This document shows, in pieces, positions 43,388-54,047 of a DNA stretch of 64,000 nt (the stretch's first letter is position 1; every line of letters begins with the position of its first letter). The notes under the pieces were generated by a model that saw only the letters and a list, made by a program, of their open reading frames with translations, was not told the DNA's origin and did no database searches. The DNA lies in assembly GCF_002127325.2 (NCBI RefSeq), contig NC_035448.2:127260561-127324560 (forward strand), written 5' to 3'. This DNA comes from Helianthus annuus (lineage: Eukaryota; Streptophyta; Magnoliopsida; Asterales; Asteraceae). The position numbers were made by a program, and so were the translations under genes.

Positions 43388-44860
43388 ATGAGTGGCGTCC
43401 ATACACTTCTACTCTTCATTTGCATCACTCATTTATTCGCCGTCCACGGCGAACAAATCATTCGGAGAGATGAACTTGAGATAATCATTGGTGGCGGCGG
43501 TGCAACTCCCTCACCGCCGCCTGATGATCAAAATTGTCCCCCACCCCCTCCCCCTCCATGCCCACCGCCACCTACACCAAAACCATCGCCACCACCACCA
43601 AAACCACCACCACCACCAAAATTGTCGCCACCACCACCAAAACTGTCGCCACCACCACCAACAAAGCCGCCGCCAACACCAAAACCAACAAAGCCGCCAC
43701 CTCGGCCGTCAAGTGGTTTCGAGAGTGAGCGAATGAAACTAGTCTTCCCAGTTATCCAAAAATTTAAACTAAAAGTGAGAGATGACCCCAGAGGAATTAC
43801 CAATACATGGAAGGGCAAAAAAATTTGCCGAGACTACAAAGGATTCGTGTGCGACACGGTCCCTGGTTACAACCAAACAGCCCTCGCGGGCGTCAAGTTC
43901 AACAACTTTAATTTCGGCGGCCCAGATCTAACCCTCACCGAGTTCCTCATGGGCTTGCCAGACATAGTATTCTTCCATGCGAACTCCAACAACTTTATCG
44001 GCTCGATTCCACCTGAGCTCAACAAACTCAAGTATTTCTACGAACTCGACCTCAGCAACAACAAATTCTCGGGCAACTTCCCGTACCAAGTCCTCCGCGG
44101 CAACAAGTTACTATTCCTCGATCTGCGGTTCAACAAATTCGCTGGTGTAGTCCCTCCGGAAGTCTTCGGTCTCAACCTCGATCTACTGTTCATCAACAAC
44201 AACAAATTCATCCAAAAACTACCCGACAACCTCGGCCAAACCACCGCGCTTTACCTAACTTTAGCGAACAACGAATTCATCGGCGGGATCCCACCGAGCA
44301 TCGGGCAGGCTTCCAACACCCTACTCGAGGTTCTTTTCTTGAACAACAAGTTAACCGGATGCTTACCGTACCAGATCGGGTTACTGAAAAAGGCTACCGT
44401 GTTCGACGTCGGGTCCAACTACTTATCGGGCCCAATCCCGCTCTCATTTCAGTGCTTACGGAAAATGGAGCTACTGAACCTGGCGAGGAATAAGTTTCAT
44501 GGCGAGGTGCCGGAGGCGGTGTGTGGGTTACCCAAGTTGTCGAATTTTACGGTTTCGTATAACTATTTTACGCAGGTTGGGCCGCAGTGTCGGGAGCTGA
44601 TTAAGAAGGGGGTTCTAGACGTGAAGATGAACTGCATTTTGGATCTTCCGCACCAAAGGACGCCGGAGGAGTGTAACCATTTTTTTAGTACGATTGGGCG
44701 ATGTCCGAATGAGAAAATGCTCACTTATGTGCCTTGCACAGGAGGGTATTCGAGTTATCAGTTGGAGTCGTTGGATGTTGCAATGAGTGGTCCCACGACG
44801 GCACCTGGACCGGCGCAGGGTCTAGGACGGGCAAGTTATGGTGCACTTTCCCCGCATTAA
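43388..44860 (+). CDS. Secreted proline-rich leucine-rich-repeat protein (At4g06744-like, LRR-extensin relative)
   Basis: A 490-residue intronless gene. Residues 1-21 are a signal peptide ending AVHG. About 41-108 is an extensin-like Pro-rich block with repeated PPPP and two SPPPP motifs (hydroxyproline glycosylation sites). The globular part from about 111 starts FESERMKLVFPVIQKFK and carries a pre-LRR cap (YKGFVCDTVPGYNQTALAGV). About ten plant-type LRRs follow (FHANSNNFIGSIPPEL, LDLSNNKFSGNFP, LFLNNKLTGCLPYQIG). A Cys-containing cap (RTPEECNHFFSTIGRCP) and a Pro/Ala/Gly tail follow. The order signal-Pro-rich-LRR differs from classical LRX proteins, where extensin follows LRR; it fits the short LRR family related to At4g06744. 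The product should sit in the cell wall; ligands are unknown. The start is supported by the signal peptide and TATA spacing. The frame is intact. Confidence 0.95.
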   Translation: MSGVHTLLLFICITHLFAVHGEQIIRRDELEIIIGGGGATPSPPPDDQNCPPPPPPPCPPPPTPKPSPPPPKPPPPPKLSPPPPKLSPPPPTKPPPTPKPTKPPPRPSSGFESERMKLVFPVIQKFKLKVRDDPRGITNTWKGKKICRDYKGFVCDTVPGYNQTALAGVKFNNFNFGGPDLTLTEFLMGLPDIVFFHANSNNFIGSIPPELNKLKYFYELDLSNNKFSGNFPYQVLRGNKLLFLDLRFNKFAGVVPPEVFGLNLDLLFINNNKFIQKLPDNLGQTTALYLTLANNEFIGGIPPSIGQASNTLLEVLFLNNKLTGCLPYQIGLLKKATVFDVGSNYLSGPIPLSFQCLRKMELLNLARNKFHGEVPEAVCGLPKLSNFTVSYNYFTQVGPQCRELIKKGVLDVKMNCILDLPHQRTPEECNHFFSTIGRCPNEKMLTYVPCTGGYSSYQLESLDVAMSGPTTAPGPAQGLGRASYGALSPH

Positions 44861-44916
44861 CTTGTGGATTCGGGTGTGTATAATTGGGTGTAAAGTTGTC
44901 TTTCTTATTTTTCGGT

Positions 44917-44939
44917 ACGTAAAATAAATAAATAAATAA
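44917..44939 (+). terminator. Poly(A) signal region of the LRR gene
   Basis: AAAATAAATAAATAAATAAC, overlapping AATAAA hexamers about 60 bp after the stop codon. Confidence 0.5.
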
Positions 44940-45187
44940 CAAAGGCATGCAGTCCAATGTTACTAAGGTATTAAAATGGGAAGTTACGTTGAGATTTCTC
45001 GGTGTAGATTTAGAAGTTTTTCGTTTAATTAATAACTAAGTGATTTGTATTCTTTTTCCAAAGTTCAGTGATATATATCAAGTGTTTCTCACTTCCTTTT
45101 TATCTTACTTTTAAATTTATTAGCAAGTGTATTTTCATATGAATCATTTTCAATAGAAAAAAAGTAGTGTAAAACAATGATAACTAG

Positions 45188-45420
45188 TAGGACAAAGATC
45201 CGTTATGAACCACCTTTTATTGCGAGAACAGCGAGAACCAATGTAAACACAACCAAAAATGTCTAAAAATAGCTAAAAAAACACACAAAAATTCTTTTTT
45301 TTTTTGCTACTAAAAGTAGCGATTTTAACATAAAAAATATTAAAAAAAAATTTAGATTTTTTTAGGTTTTTTTAGCTATTTTAGGTTGTGTTCACGTTGG
45401 TTCTCGCATGAATCTTACCC
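45188..45420 (+). mobile_element. Foldback module M0 next to a (TA)n tract
   Basis: The arms TTGCGAGAACAGCGAGAACC.. and ..GGTTCTCGCATGAATC are inverted, with GCTACTTTTAGTAGC-type sequence at the centre and AGCTAAAAAAAC/GTTTTTTTAGCT between. The right end CCCTATATATA runs into (TA)n. It is the same architecture as the modules at 59.3-61.0 kb. Confidence 0.65.
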
Positions 45421-45445
45421 TATATATATATATATATATATAAAC

Positions 45446-45479
<34 letters not shown>
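45421..45479. repeat. (TA)n then (GA)n microsatellite
   Basis: About 20 TA units interrupted by AAACA, then about eight GA units. Confidence 0.95.
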
Positions 45480-45721
45480 GTATGATTTAATTAATATCAG
45501 TGTAGTTCTAGTAGTAGTTTACTTAAGAAAATGTACATGTGAATGGAAAGCATGTTATTTTCATGTTACATCATATCGAGTTGTAATTTGGAAAATGTCT
45601 GGTTATTTGAAAGTGCTTGACAAGAATAAATACAAGCAAGCACAGACAAGTTCAATAATTTAATATATAGTTTGTTCCGACTATGCATATCCAATAATTG
45701 TCCTGTATATCTTTTTTTTTT

Positions 45722-45929
45722 AATTGGCAATATTAAGAAACGAACCTTCCCCTTAAATTGATAAACATTTTATAACATATTTTAATTTATTCTTCGTAAT
45801 TCCGGATTAGACTATTAGTCAACTTAATTGGCAATATTAAGAAACGAACCTTCCCCTTAAATTGATAAACAGTTTATAACATATTTTAATTTATTCTTCG
45901 TAATTTTGGATTAGACTATTAGTCAACTT
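45722..45929. repeat. Tandem duplication, two 104-bp units
   Basis: AATTGGCAATATTAAGAAAC begins both units (45722 and 45826), and they end GTCAACTT. I see three or four single-base differences between the copies. Confidence 0.93.
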
Positions 45930-45948
45930 GAATACAGTATGTTGGAAG

Positions 45949-46114
45949 CAGGGGTGGATATAGAGTGTAACAAGGGTTAACCCTTGTTGTTCTTTTACGC
46001 TCCGACGATAGTGTAAATTTTGGAAAATTTGACGTTCTTTCGATTTTATTACCCCTTTAGAAAAAAAAAAATTGAAACGTTACCCATATAATGATTTTTT
46101 TAGATCCGCCACTG
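45949..46114. mobile_element. hAT-like MITE (166 bp)
   Basis: CAGGGGTGGATATAG at the left and AGATCCGCCACTG at the right are inverted ends. The flanks GTTGGAAG (45941-45948) and TTTGGAAG (46115-46122) agree at seven of eight bases, the hAT duplication length. Confidence 0.75.
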
Positions 46115-46595
46115 TTTGGAAGTTCCAACTTGGAACTCATGCAAAAAGAATTGATTATTTATTGTGGATGAATTCCCAGCAATTAAACACATATTAATTG
46201 TCGAAAATACGTAAGGTAAATCAAGATTGAAAAAGGAAGATGAGGAATGACAAGTCAACAAGCTGATGTAGGTTTGTTCTTCACTTTATTGTGCAAACCC
46301 TTTGAAGACCGGAACATCCGCATTGTGTTGACATCTACAAAAGTTTGAGTTAAATCCCAATAATCTCAAAGATCATTAAGCTAGGTTTATGAAAGTAAAT
46401 GTTGATGGCAGAATTATAAAAAATCAAAGTTTTGTAACAAAATCACACACGCACAAAAGACGAAACAATAAAAAAGAAAAAAAATCACTATTCCTCCTAA
46501 TGTTATGAATTAATATATATAGATAATTTACTAATTTGTACATATGAAATAGTTTATATAGTAATATAGATATAGTCCATAACAAGCCTATACCC

Positions 46596-46597
<2 letters not shown>

Positions 46598-46667
<70 letters not shown>
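46598..46667. repeat. (TA)n microsatellite
   Basis: About 35 uninterrupted TA units. It is followed by GGAGGCCTTATAGTTTTGGT..GAGCCGGCCCTG (46674-46740), which looks like the end of a degraded transposon but has no partner end. Confidence 0.95.
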
Positions 46668-46669
<2 letters not shown>

Positions 46670-46962
46670 AATCTGGAGGCCTTATAGTTTTGGTGGCTTA
46701 AGGCCTAAACATCATTTGACTTGGGCTTGAGCCGGCCCTGAATATAGATATAGATAATATTGATGGTTTATCATGTGATCCTGTTAGGCATTTGACTTAG
46801 AATATTGATGGGTTAATATAGTTGTTAAAAGATTGATTAAACACACAAGTTGTAACGTGCTTATATGAATAAAGAGAAATCACCACTAGCTTCTAGAGGT
46901 TTAAAACGTATGTTAGAGTATTTACATCCATTTTTATCATTGTTTACTGTATAATTATTAGG

Positions 46963-47342
46963 TGATACGGATTCGTATAGTGGACGCTAGAAAACCCTAG
47001 CGAAGGAAATAACCTTCACCGGAAAACCCGCGATGAAGAAACCGGCGATCAGACTTCATCGGCCAAAAGAGAGAAACAATCTCAAGAACAAATAATTTTC
47101 ATAACCAACTTTTTCTCATTTCATCCAACCATTATTTAAACAATCCAAAAACAAAAGATAAGACTTAAAGTTTGAAAACAAGATAATACTGAAAATTAAA
47201 ACAACTTAAATAAAATTCAAACAGAAAATTAAAGATAAGGCTCGGCTGGATGGAAGCATCGACCCCGGCTCGACATTAGCCACTTCTAATCGGTTCGCGC
47301 ACATCGTTATCTTGCGGGTTGATATTAGGCGTATCCGTATCA
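46963..47342 (-). repeat. Element G 3' LTR (left copy)
   Basis: 380 bp, direct copy of 51696-52075. The terminal 9-bp inverted repeats TGATACGGA/TCCGTATCA are perfect. Confidence 0.95.
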
Positions 47343-50335
47343 TCCTCCCCCTCTAACAAAGGACTCGACCTCGAGTCATCATCAACCTCGGGGACATAAG
47401 GGGAGAGATCCGCAACGTTGAAAGTGGCGGAGACTTTGTAATGACCAGGCAAATCCACCTTGTACGCATTATCATTTATACACTTCAAAATACGGAAATG
47501 ACCATCTGCACGAGGCGCCAACTTACCACGCCTGTCCACCGGAAATCATTCCTTCCGAAGAAAAACCCAAACCAAATCACCTTCCTTAAAGACCACCTTT
47601 TTCCAGTGCTGATTTGCGCGTGTCTGATACTGCACATTATGTTTAATAATCTGATCGCGTACCTGCTCGTGCAACTGTTTTATCTGTTCCGCCTTTTCTT
47701 TACCTTCGGCACAAAAATGGTCAACGGATGGGTAAACTGCAAGATCAAGCGGTGTGAACGGATTGCGGACATAAACGACCATAAACGGTGACTTTCCCGT
47801 GGAGCTATGGTTGGACCGATTATAAGCAAATTCCGCCTGCGGTAAAACCAGATCCCACTTCTTCAGGTGCTCGCCAACTAGACATCTCAGTAAATTTCCC
47901 AGACTTCGATTTGTCACCTCCGTTTGACTGTCAGTCTGTGGGTGATGAGAACTACTAAACTGCAATTTGGCCCCCAAAAATTTCCGCAAGGTTCTCCAGA
48001 AATGACTTACAAACTTGACGTCTCTGTCGGAGGTAATAGATTTAGGCACACCATGTAAACGAACAATCTCATCAAAATAAAGTCGAGCCACTTGTGAAGC
48101 ATTATATGTTTTTACGCATGGTAAAAAGTGAGCCATCTTTGAGAAGCGATCCACAACGACCATGATTGAGTCTTTTTTTCGTTGCGTGAGGGGCAAGCCA
48201 AGCACGAAATCAATACTAACATCTTCCCACGGGTGGTCGGGCACTGGTAGTGGCATGTACAACCCTTGGTTAGAGTGTGTAGCTTTCGCCACATGGCAAG
48301 TACGGCATCGAGACAAGACCATAGAGACCGTTTTCGTGATGTTAGGCCAGAAAAATCGTTCGGACACAAGACTGATTGTTTTATCCCTTCCAAAATGACT
48401 GGATAGCGCCCCTTGGTGACATTCCAGAACAATAGCCTCCCTGAAAGAATAAAACGGAACACACAAACGACTTCCTTTAAATAACAAATTGTCCTTTCGA
48501 AAGAAAGCATTAAAAGGACCTTGTTGAGTCTTTTCCCAAACCGAGTGGAAATCCGGGTCATCCACGTATAAAGCCGAGAAGGAAGTGAAGCCGGGAACAG
48601 TGATCTCGGACGTGATAACCAACGAGTGGCGTCGACTTAGGGCATCGGCAACAGAATTTGAGGAACCCGCCTTGTGTTTAATTACGAACATGAAATCTTG
48701 CAACGTTTCCACCCATTTTGCGTGTCTGGGGTTTAGCTTTGCTTGGCCCTGTATAAACTTTAACGCCTGGTGATCAGAATACAAAATGAACTCGTTTGGA
48801 AGCAAATAGTGACGCCAATACTCCAAGCTTCGAACAATAGCATAGAATTCTTTGTCATAAGTGTTGTACTTGCGACGGGCGTCACTTAGCTTTTCACTAA
48901 AAAATGATATCGGGCGATTATTTTGACTGAGAACACCGCCAATACCAAGACTGGAAGCGTCACATTCAACCTGAAAAACAACAGAAAAATCAGGTAAAGC
49001 TAAGCAGCGAGCCGTTGTTACCGCACTTTTAAGTGCCTGAAAAGCGATGTCGGCGGCTTTCGTCCACTCGAAACGAGAAGACTTCAAACACTCCGTAATC
49101 GGTGCCACAATAGAGCTAAAATTTCTGATGAACCGTCTGTAGAAAGAAGCGAGACCGTGAAAACTGCGAACATCATGAAGCGATTTTGGCGTGGGCCAAG
49201 AAGTGATCGCTTCCAACTTCGAAGCGTCCATACGAATACCTTTAGCCGACACCAAATACCCCAAAAAGATAACTTCAGACGTCAAAAAATGGCATTTCTT
49301 TCTGTTGGCGTAAAGCTTTTGCTCCCTTAAAATTGTGAAGACGGTTCGAAGGTCCCTCAGATGATCCGGGACGGTATGGCTAAACACGAGGATATCATCA
49401 AAGTACACCACAACACACTTGCCAATTAGGTGTTTGAACACATGATTCATCAACCGCATAAAAGTACTCGGGGCATTTGACAATCCGAAGGGCATAACCA
49501 TCTATTCAAATAACCCATCTCGTGTCTTAAAAGCCGTTTTCCACTCATCACCCGGCCGCATGCGAATCTGATGGTACCCGCTTCGCAAGTCAATATTTGA
49601 AAAAACAGTTGCGCCATGCAAGTGGTCGAGTAAATCATCAAATCGTGGTATAGGAAAACGATACTTAATTGTTATTTTATTTACTGCTCGGCTATCAACA
49701 CACATACGAAACGTACCATTTGGCTTTGGGACCAAGAGAGCGGGAACAGCGCAAGGACTCATACTTTCCCGGATAAGTCCCTTTTCCAATAATTCAGTCA
49801 CCTGTTTATGGAGCTCCTCGAACTCCTTTGGATTCATTCGATATGCGGGTTTATTCGGAATACTAGCCCCCGGAAGGAAATCTATGCAGTGCTGGATATC
49901 CCGCATTAATGGCAATCCTGGTGGAATGTCATCGGGGAAGACGTCGGCAAACTCCAACAATAATGGGGCAACCGCGGGTGGTGTAGCGTCGGTTTCGGTA
50001 TTTGGTTCAGTGAGGACCAACCCAAAAACGAGTTGAGGCGGCTCTAACTTGGCCGCGGCCGTGAACTCCTGTCGTGTGACTAGCATGCTCGTTGGGGCAT
50101 CGGTGCGTGGATCACAAGGAGCTAATGTGATATTAATCCCGTCTTTCTTGAACGAGTAGGTATTCCGAAAACCATCATGTTTTGCCCGCCGATCATATTT
50201 CCATGGACGACCCAACAAGACGTGGCACGCGTCCATGGGTAACACCTCACACCATACCTCGTCTTGATATTTATCCCCAATTGAGAATTGAACTAAGCAC
50301 CGATGGGAAACCTTTAAAAGATTTCCTTTTTTTAT
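47276..50335 (-). pseudogene. Element G pol: protease end, reverse transcriptase, RNase H, integrase; two internal stops
   Basis: It continues the gag frame after the stop at 50336. VLPMDACHVLLGRPWKYDRR is the protease-RT linker typical of this group. RT has PCAVPALLVPKPNGTFRMCV and SGYHQIRMRPGDEWKTAFKT. A TAG at 49502 replaces Trp (GLFE-stop-MVMPFGL). YFDD is at about 49405-49394. RNase H has VECDASSLGIGGVLSQ and YSDHQALK. Integrase has HFGRDKTISL..CRTCHVAK, VSIDFVLGLPL, ITSDRDVKFVS and HPQTDSQTEVTNRSLGNLL. A TGA at 47546 replaces Arg in LRKE-stop-FPVDRRGKLAPR. The tail YKVSATFNVADLSPYVPE and an acidic end extend into the LTR. No chromodomain is visible. Catalytic residues are intact; the stops alone kill it. 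Confidence 0.95.
47343..47357 (-). other. Element G polypurine tract
   Basis: Minus strand TTAGAGGGGGAGGA abuts the 3' LTR. It overlaps the reading frame of the pol C-terminus, which runs on through it into the LTR to the stop at 47276. Confidence 0.8.
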
Positions 50336-51667
50336 CTAAGTCAACTGATACGGATCCAGGTGTTCGTGCACCTGAAGCTTCAACTTGTCAACCATAGTTT
50401 GCGAGACAATGTTTTCACTACTCCCACCGTCAATGATAACATTACAAACTTTACCCTTTACGGTGCAACGCGTCCGAAAAATTGTGTTTCGCAACCACGA
50501 AGTGTCATCCGAGTCAGGTACTGCTGCGACGTGCAACAAACGCTGGACTACCAAAGCCTCCCCCTTATCGGGAAGGACAACTGCGGACTGACCCTCGGCT
50601 GTCTCGTCACCCTCCGGCTCCTCGTCAAAAATCGGTGGTTGTTCGTCCAGTAAAGCGACCACTTGTTTGTTTAGACACTCTCTTTTTAAATGGCCAATAC
50701 CATTGCATTTGTAACACTGTTGGGCCGTAGGTTGGGTTGGGGTAGGTATCACTATTGGGCTGGACGAATTGGGCTTGGTGGAATCCTGTTTACTTGGGCT
50801 AGCTGCGGTGGAAGATGGCTTAGAGGGCTGAAAACGGGCGGCGGGTTTGGGCTTGGATGCTAGCTGTTTTTCGACCCTTTTGGCTAACAAACAAACATCT
50901 TCAAATGTCCAGAACTGTTGTAAGTGTACAACATCGGAAATTTCGGGTCGTAAGGCACCCAAAAAACGAGCGATTACATGTTCTTCTTCCTCCTCCACAT
51001 CACACCTCATACGCAACTGTTCAAACAAAATTAAAAATTCTTCTACCGACGATTGTCCCTGTTTTAGATTATGATACTCCAGAAAACAGTCTTGTTTATG
51101 GTTGAGCGGTAAAAACTTAGATTTCAATAAACGTTTCATCTTTTCCCACGTGGTAACTTTCGATTTGCCCTCCCGATAACGAGACTTTTGTACATGGTCC
51201 CACCAAAGAGACGCATATTTACGTAACCGAATAGCAACTAATTTAACTTTAAGAGTTTCAGGTACTTGCCGAAGATCAAAAATCCGCTCAACCGTACGAA
51301 GCCAATCAATGAAGTCATCCGGGTTCAACCGACCCTCGAACTCCGGAATCTCCGTTCGCAGGCCCAAGGCCCGAATCGGGTCAAGAGGGAGCTGGACAGG
51401 ATGTCGCCGATTGGGTTGTTGGTCAGCAAAGATGTTATGGAAATCGTCCCCCTGGAAGCGATCGTCCCACACGACCGAATTCGTTTCGGTACGTTCTTCG
51501 TCATTCCGATTCAACAGTTCGTCAAACGGCTATTGGATTAGTTCAAGCTCACGAACCCGCTGTTGTAACCTTTCGATTTCGATGTCACGAGGATCACGTC
51601 GATCTGGTCCACTGCCTCCGGCGGCGAATCTGTGTCCCTGCCTACGATCTTTCCACGGTTCTGACAT
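50336..51667 (-). pseudogene. Element G gag and protease start; one internal stop, ends at another
   Basis: The ATG at 51667 (MSEPWKDRRQGHRF..) lies only about 14 bases after the PBS. It is followed by IEIERLQQRVRELELIQ and a TAG (51530) where Gln is expected, then PFDELLNRNDEERTE in the same frame. Capsid motifs include EIPEFEGRLNPDDFIDWLRT, VKLVAIRLRKYASLWWDHVQ, TWEKMKRLLKSKFLPLNHKQ and FLGALRPEISDVV. One knuckle CYKCNGIGHLKREC follows, then an acidic linker, then the protease strand VCNVIIDGGSSENIVSQTM with D-G-G as active-site triad, a form common in this group. The frame ends at TAG 50336 where Trp is expected (YQLT-stop-IKKGN). It is clearly gag-protease of a chromovirus-like element. 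Confidence 0.94.
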
Positions 51668-51679
51668 CCCGCAACCTGA

Positions 51680-51693
51680 AGCTGCTGATACCA
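51680..51693 (-). other. Element G primer binding site
   Basis: Minus strand TGGTATCAGCAGC, two bases from the 5' LTR. The first eight bases match initiator tRNA-Met; the rest diverges. Confidence 0.65.
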
Positions 51694-51695
51694 CT

Positions 51696-52075
51696 TGATA
51701 CGGATTCGTATATTGGACGCTAGAAAACCCTAGCAAAGGAAATAACCTTCACCGGAAAACCCGCGATGAAGAAACCGGCGATCAGACTTGATCGGCCAAA
51801 AGAGAGAAACAATCTCAAGAACAAATAATTTTCATAACCAACTTTTTCTCATTCCATCCAACCATTATTTAAACAATCCAAAAAACAAAAGATAATACTT
51901 AAAGTTTGAAAACAAGATAATACTGAAAATTAAAACAACTTAAATAAAATTCAAACAGAAAATTAAAGATAGGCTCGGCTGGATGGAAGCATCGACCCCG
52001 GCTCGACATTACCCACTTCTAATCGGTTCGCGCACATCGTTATCTTGCGGGTTGATATTAGGCGTATCCGTATCA
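51696..52075 (-). repeat. Element G 5' LTR (right copy)
   Basis: 380 bp partner of 46963-47342. Confidence 0.95.
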
Positions 52076-52443
52076 TTAGGGTTGTAAACGAATCAAATGA
52101 ATACGAACAAGTCGTTAAGAAAATGAATGTGTTCACAAACGGTTCATGAACACTTACTGAACGAGATTTTATGTGCGTGGTCGTTCATTAAGGAAATGAG
52201 TGTGTTCATGAACGGTTCACGTACACAAATAAACTTGGCGAACGCATCAAAGGCTAAAGATGGATGGCCCAGAGAGTAGCACTAGAACTTGAAGCCTTAA
52301 TTGTGGAACGAATGTCGATCAAATTCGTCAATGTTAATAATGAGAAAAGAAAGAGGAATGATGCATAATAAGGTGGAAATAAGGTTTCCTAGTTTAATTG
52401 TTAGAGTAATAAAATAAATAAATATTAAATAATATAATATAAA

Positions 52444-52838
52444 GAGTAAAATGCCAAAATGGTCCCTGGGTTTATGCCATTTTTGTTACTTCAGTCCAAA
52501 AATGAAACATTTTGCATCTGGGCCCCTGATGTTCCATTTTTGTTGCCATTTTCATCCAATTGGCAAACTATGTTAGAATTTTTTTGTTAACTTCTCCCTT
52601 TTTATTGTTTCCTCATTTTATTAAAATACATTATGGCATAAAATGATGATTATACCCTTCATTTAAATGAGGAAACCAAAAAAAAGAGAGTAGTTAACGA
52701 AAAATTCTAATCCGGTTTGCAATTAGATGAAAATAACAACAAAAATGAAACCTTGGAGACCCAGATGCAAAACGTTTCATTTTTGGACTAAAATAGCAAA
52801 AGTGGCCTAAACTCATGGACCATTTTGGCATATTACTC
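52444..52838. mobile_element. MULE-type MITE (395 bp) inside the hAT-like element
   Basis: Long inverted ends of about 80 bp start GAGTAAAATGCCAAAATGG and end CCATTTTGGCATATTACTC. The arms include TCCAAAAATGAAACATTTTG and its complement. The perfect 9-bp duplication TAATATAAA is at 52435-52443 and 52839-52847. G-start TIR and 9-bp TSD are Mutator traits. Confidence 0.88.
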
Positions 52839-53146
52839 TAATATAAAAAGTATAGATTACATATATATGAAAATGCAAAAAAATTTTATTAAAACACATA
52901 CAAACGAACATAAATGAATAAATGTTCACAAACATGTTCACGAACACCTTACCTAGCGTTCATGAACACAATTGAACGAACGAGAACTCTGCTCATGTTC
53001 GTTCATTTAATTAATCGAACGAATTTTCTTGTTCATGTCCGTTCGTTTTCGTTATTAAACGAACGAACATAAACGAACTTCCCACCGAACGGTTTACGAA
53101 CTGTTTGTTGAACATTTGGTTCGTTTACAGCCCTAATAATTACACT

Positions 53147-53683
53147 AAAATTTACTATCTTTTTTATTTTATTTTTAATTAAATAATAATTTTTATACTT
53201 TTATCGTTACTTTTTTCTCTATCTACGATGAGTTTCAAAATATATTAAAAGTTTTAAAAAATTATAAAGAGTGAACAGTATCCTCTCAAATATACAGATA
53301 AACAGTGACATTTTTTCTCTCATCCACTCATAACCACTTATTAGGGCATTCACATTACTTCCATCATTTCTACCATATAATTACACTAAAAACACTCAAT
53401 TTTTTCTCTCATTTCAATTAAATGATACTTTTTTATATCTTTATCGTTATTTTTTCCCTCTTCCCCACTCACACGTACTTTCAAATATATATTTAAAAAA
53501 TTATAAAGGGTGGACAATGTCCCCTCAAATATACATATAGGCAATAACATTTTATCTATCCTCTACCTAACCACTTTTAATAATATAAAGAACACACTCT
53601 TCAAATTTGATGGAAGGGATGTGAATGCTCTTATAAAGAACACACTCATAAATATTTGATGGAAGGAGTTTGAATGCTCTTAG
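53147..53683. repeat. Imperfect tandem duplication of about 230 bp with MITE-like ends
   Basis: ATTACACTAAAA..AACCACTT occurs at 53142-53338 and again at 53380-53578. The second is bordered by GGGCATTCACATTACTTCCATCA (53344) and the inverted GATGGAAGGGATGTGAATGC (53608) and GATGGAAGGAGTTTGAATGC (53659). The latter two form a further direct repeat. Probably a rearranged MITE. Confidence 0.5.
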
Positions 53684-54047
53684 TTAGGAAAAAAGTTTAT
53701 TTAATTATAATATAAAGAATATATTCACAAACATTTACAACCATTTTTTATAATATGTCTTGATGGAATACGACTTATGATATATTAGAAAGGGTTGTCA
53801 ATTTAAAAAAAAAATGAACTGTTTGTAGGGGAAAATCATTGGGTCTGGTGGTCCAGTGGTAATAAGTAAAGCAAAGTCTTTTAAAACACTTAATGGGAGA
53901 TTTTGCATTCAAGTATTACAATAAATAAGAAACTGGTCGTTCAAAAAATATATAAATAGATAATGAGAATGGATCGAAAATATATTAGATTTATGCAAAA
54001 AAAAAAAAAAGATTTGCCAGTTAACTATAAATACAATAGGAAGTATC

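Larger units (their letters stand above)
46963..52075 (-). mobile_element. Element G: 5.1-kb Ty3/gypsy retrotransposon with 380-bp LTRs
   Basis: LTRs 46963-47342 and 51696-52075 have TGATACGGA/TCCGTATCA ends. They differ by about six substitutions and two 1-bp indels by eye. TTAGG flanks both sides (46958-46962 and 52076-52080). PPT, PBS and coding region are on the minus strand. Gag, protease, RT, RNase H and integrase lie in one continuous frame of 1464 codons (51667-47276) broken by four stops and no frameshift. The gag and integrase style suggests a chromovirus near the CRM/Galadriel side; this is tentative. Confidence 0.96.
46959..53135 (+). mobile_element. hAT-like non-autonomous transposon, split at its left tip by element G
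   Basis: After removing G, the ends are TAGGGTTGTAAACGAA and TTCGTTTACAGCCCTA (inverted). The flanks ATAATTAT (46951-46958) and ATAATTAC (53136-53143) agree at seven of eight bases. Only TAGG (46959-46962) lies left of G; the body is 52077-53135. Subterminal GTTCATGAAC/GTTCACGAAC and CGTTC/GAACG motifs are frequent on both sides, as in hAT elements. No transposase. A MULE-type MITE (52444-52838) lies inside. Confidence 0.78.

Noticed and set aside
43488..43818. His-, Thr- and Gly-rich ORFs overlapping the LRR gene
   Set aside because: Other-frame readings of the proline repeat.
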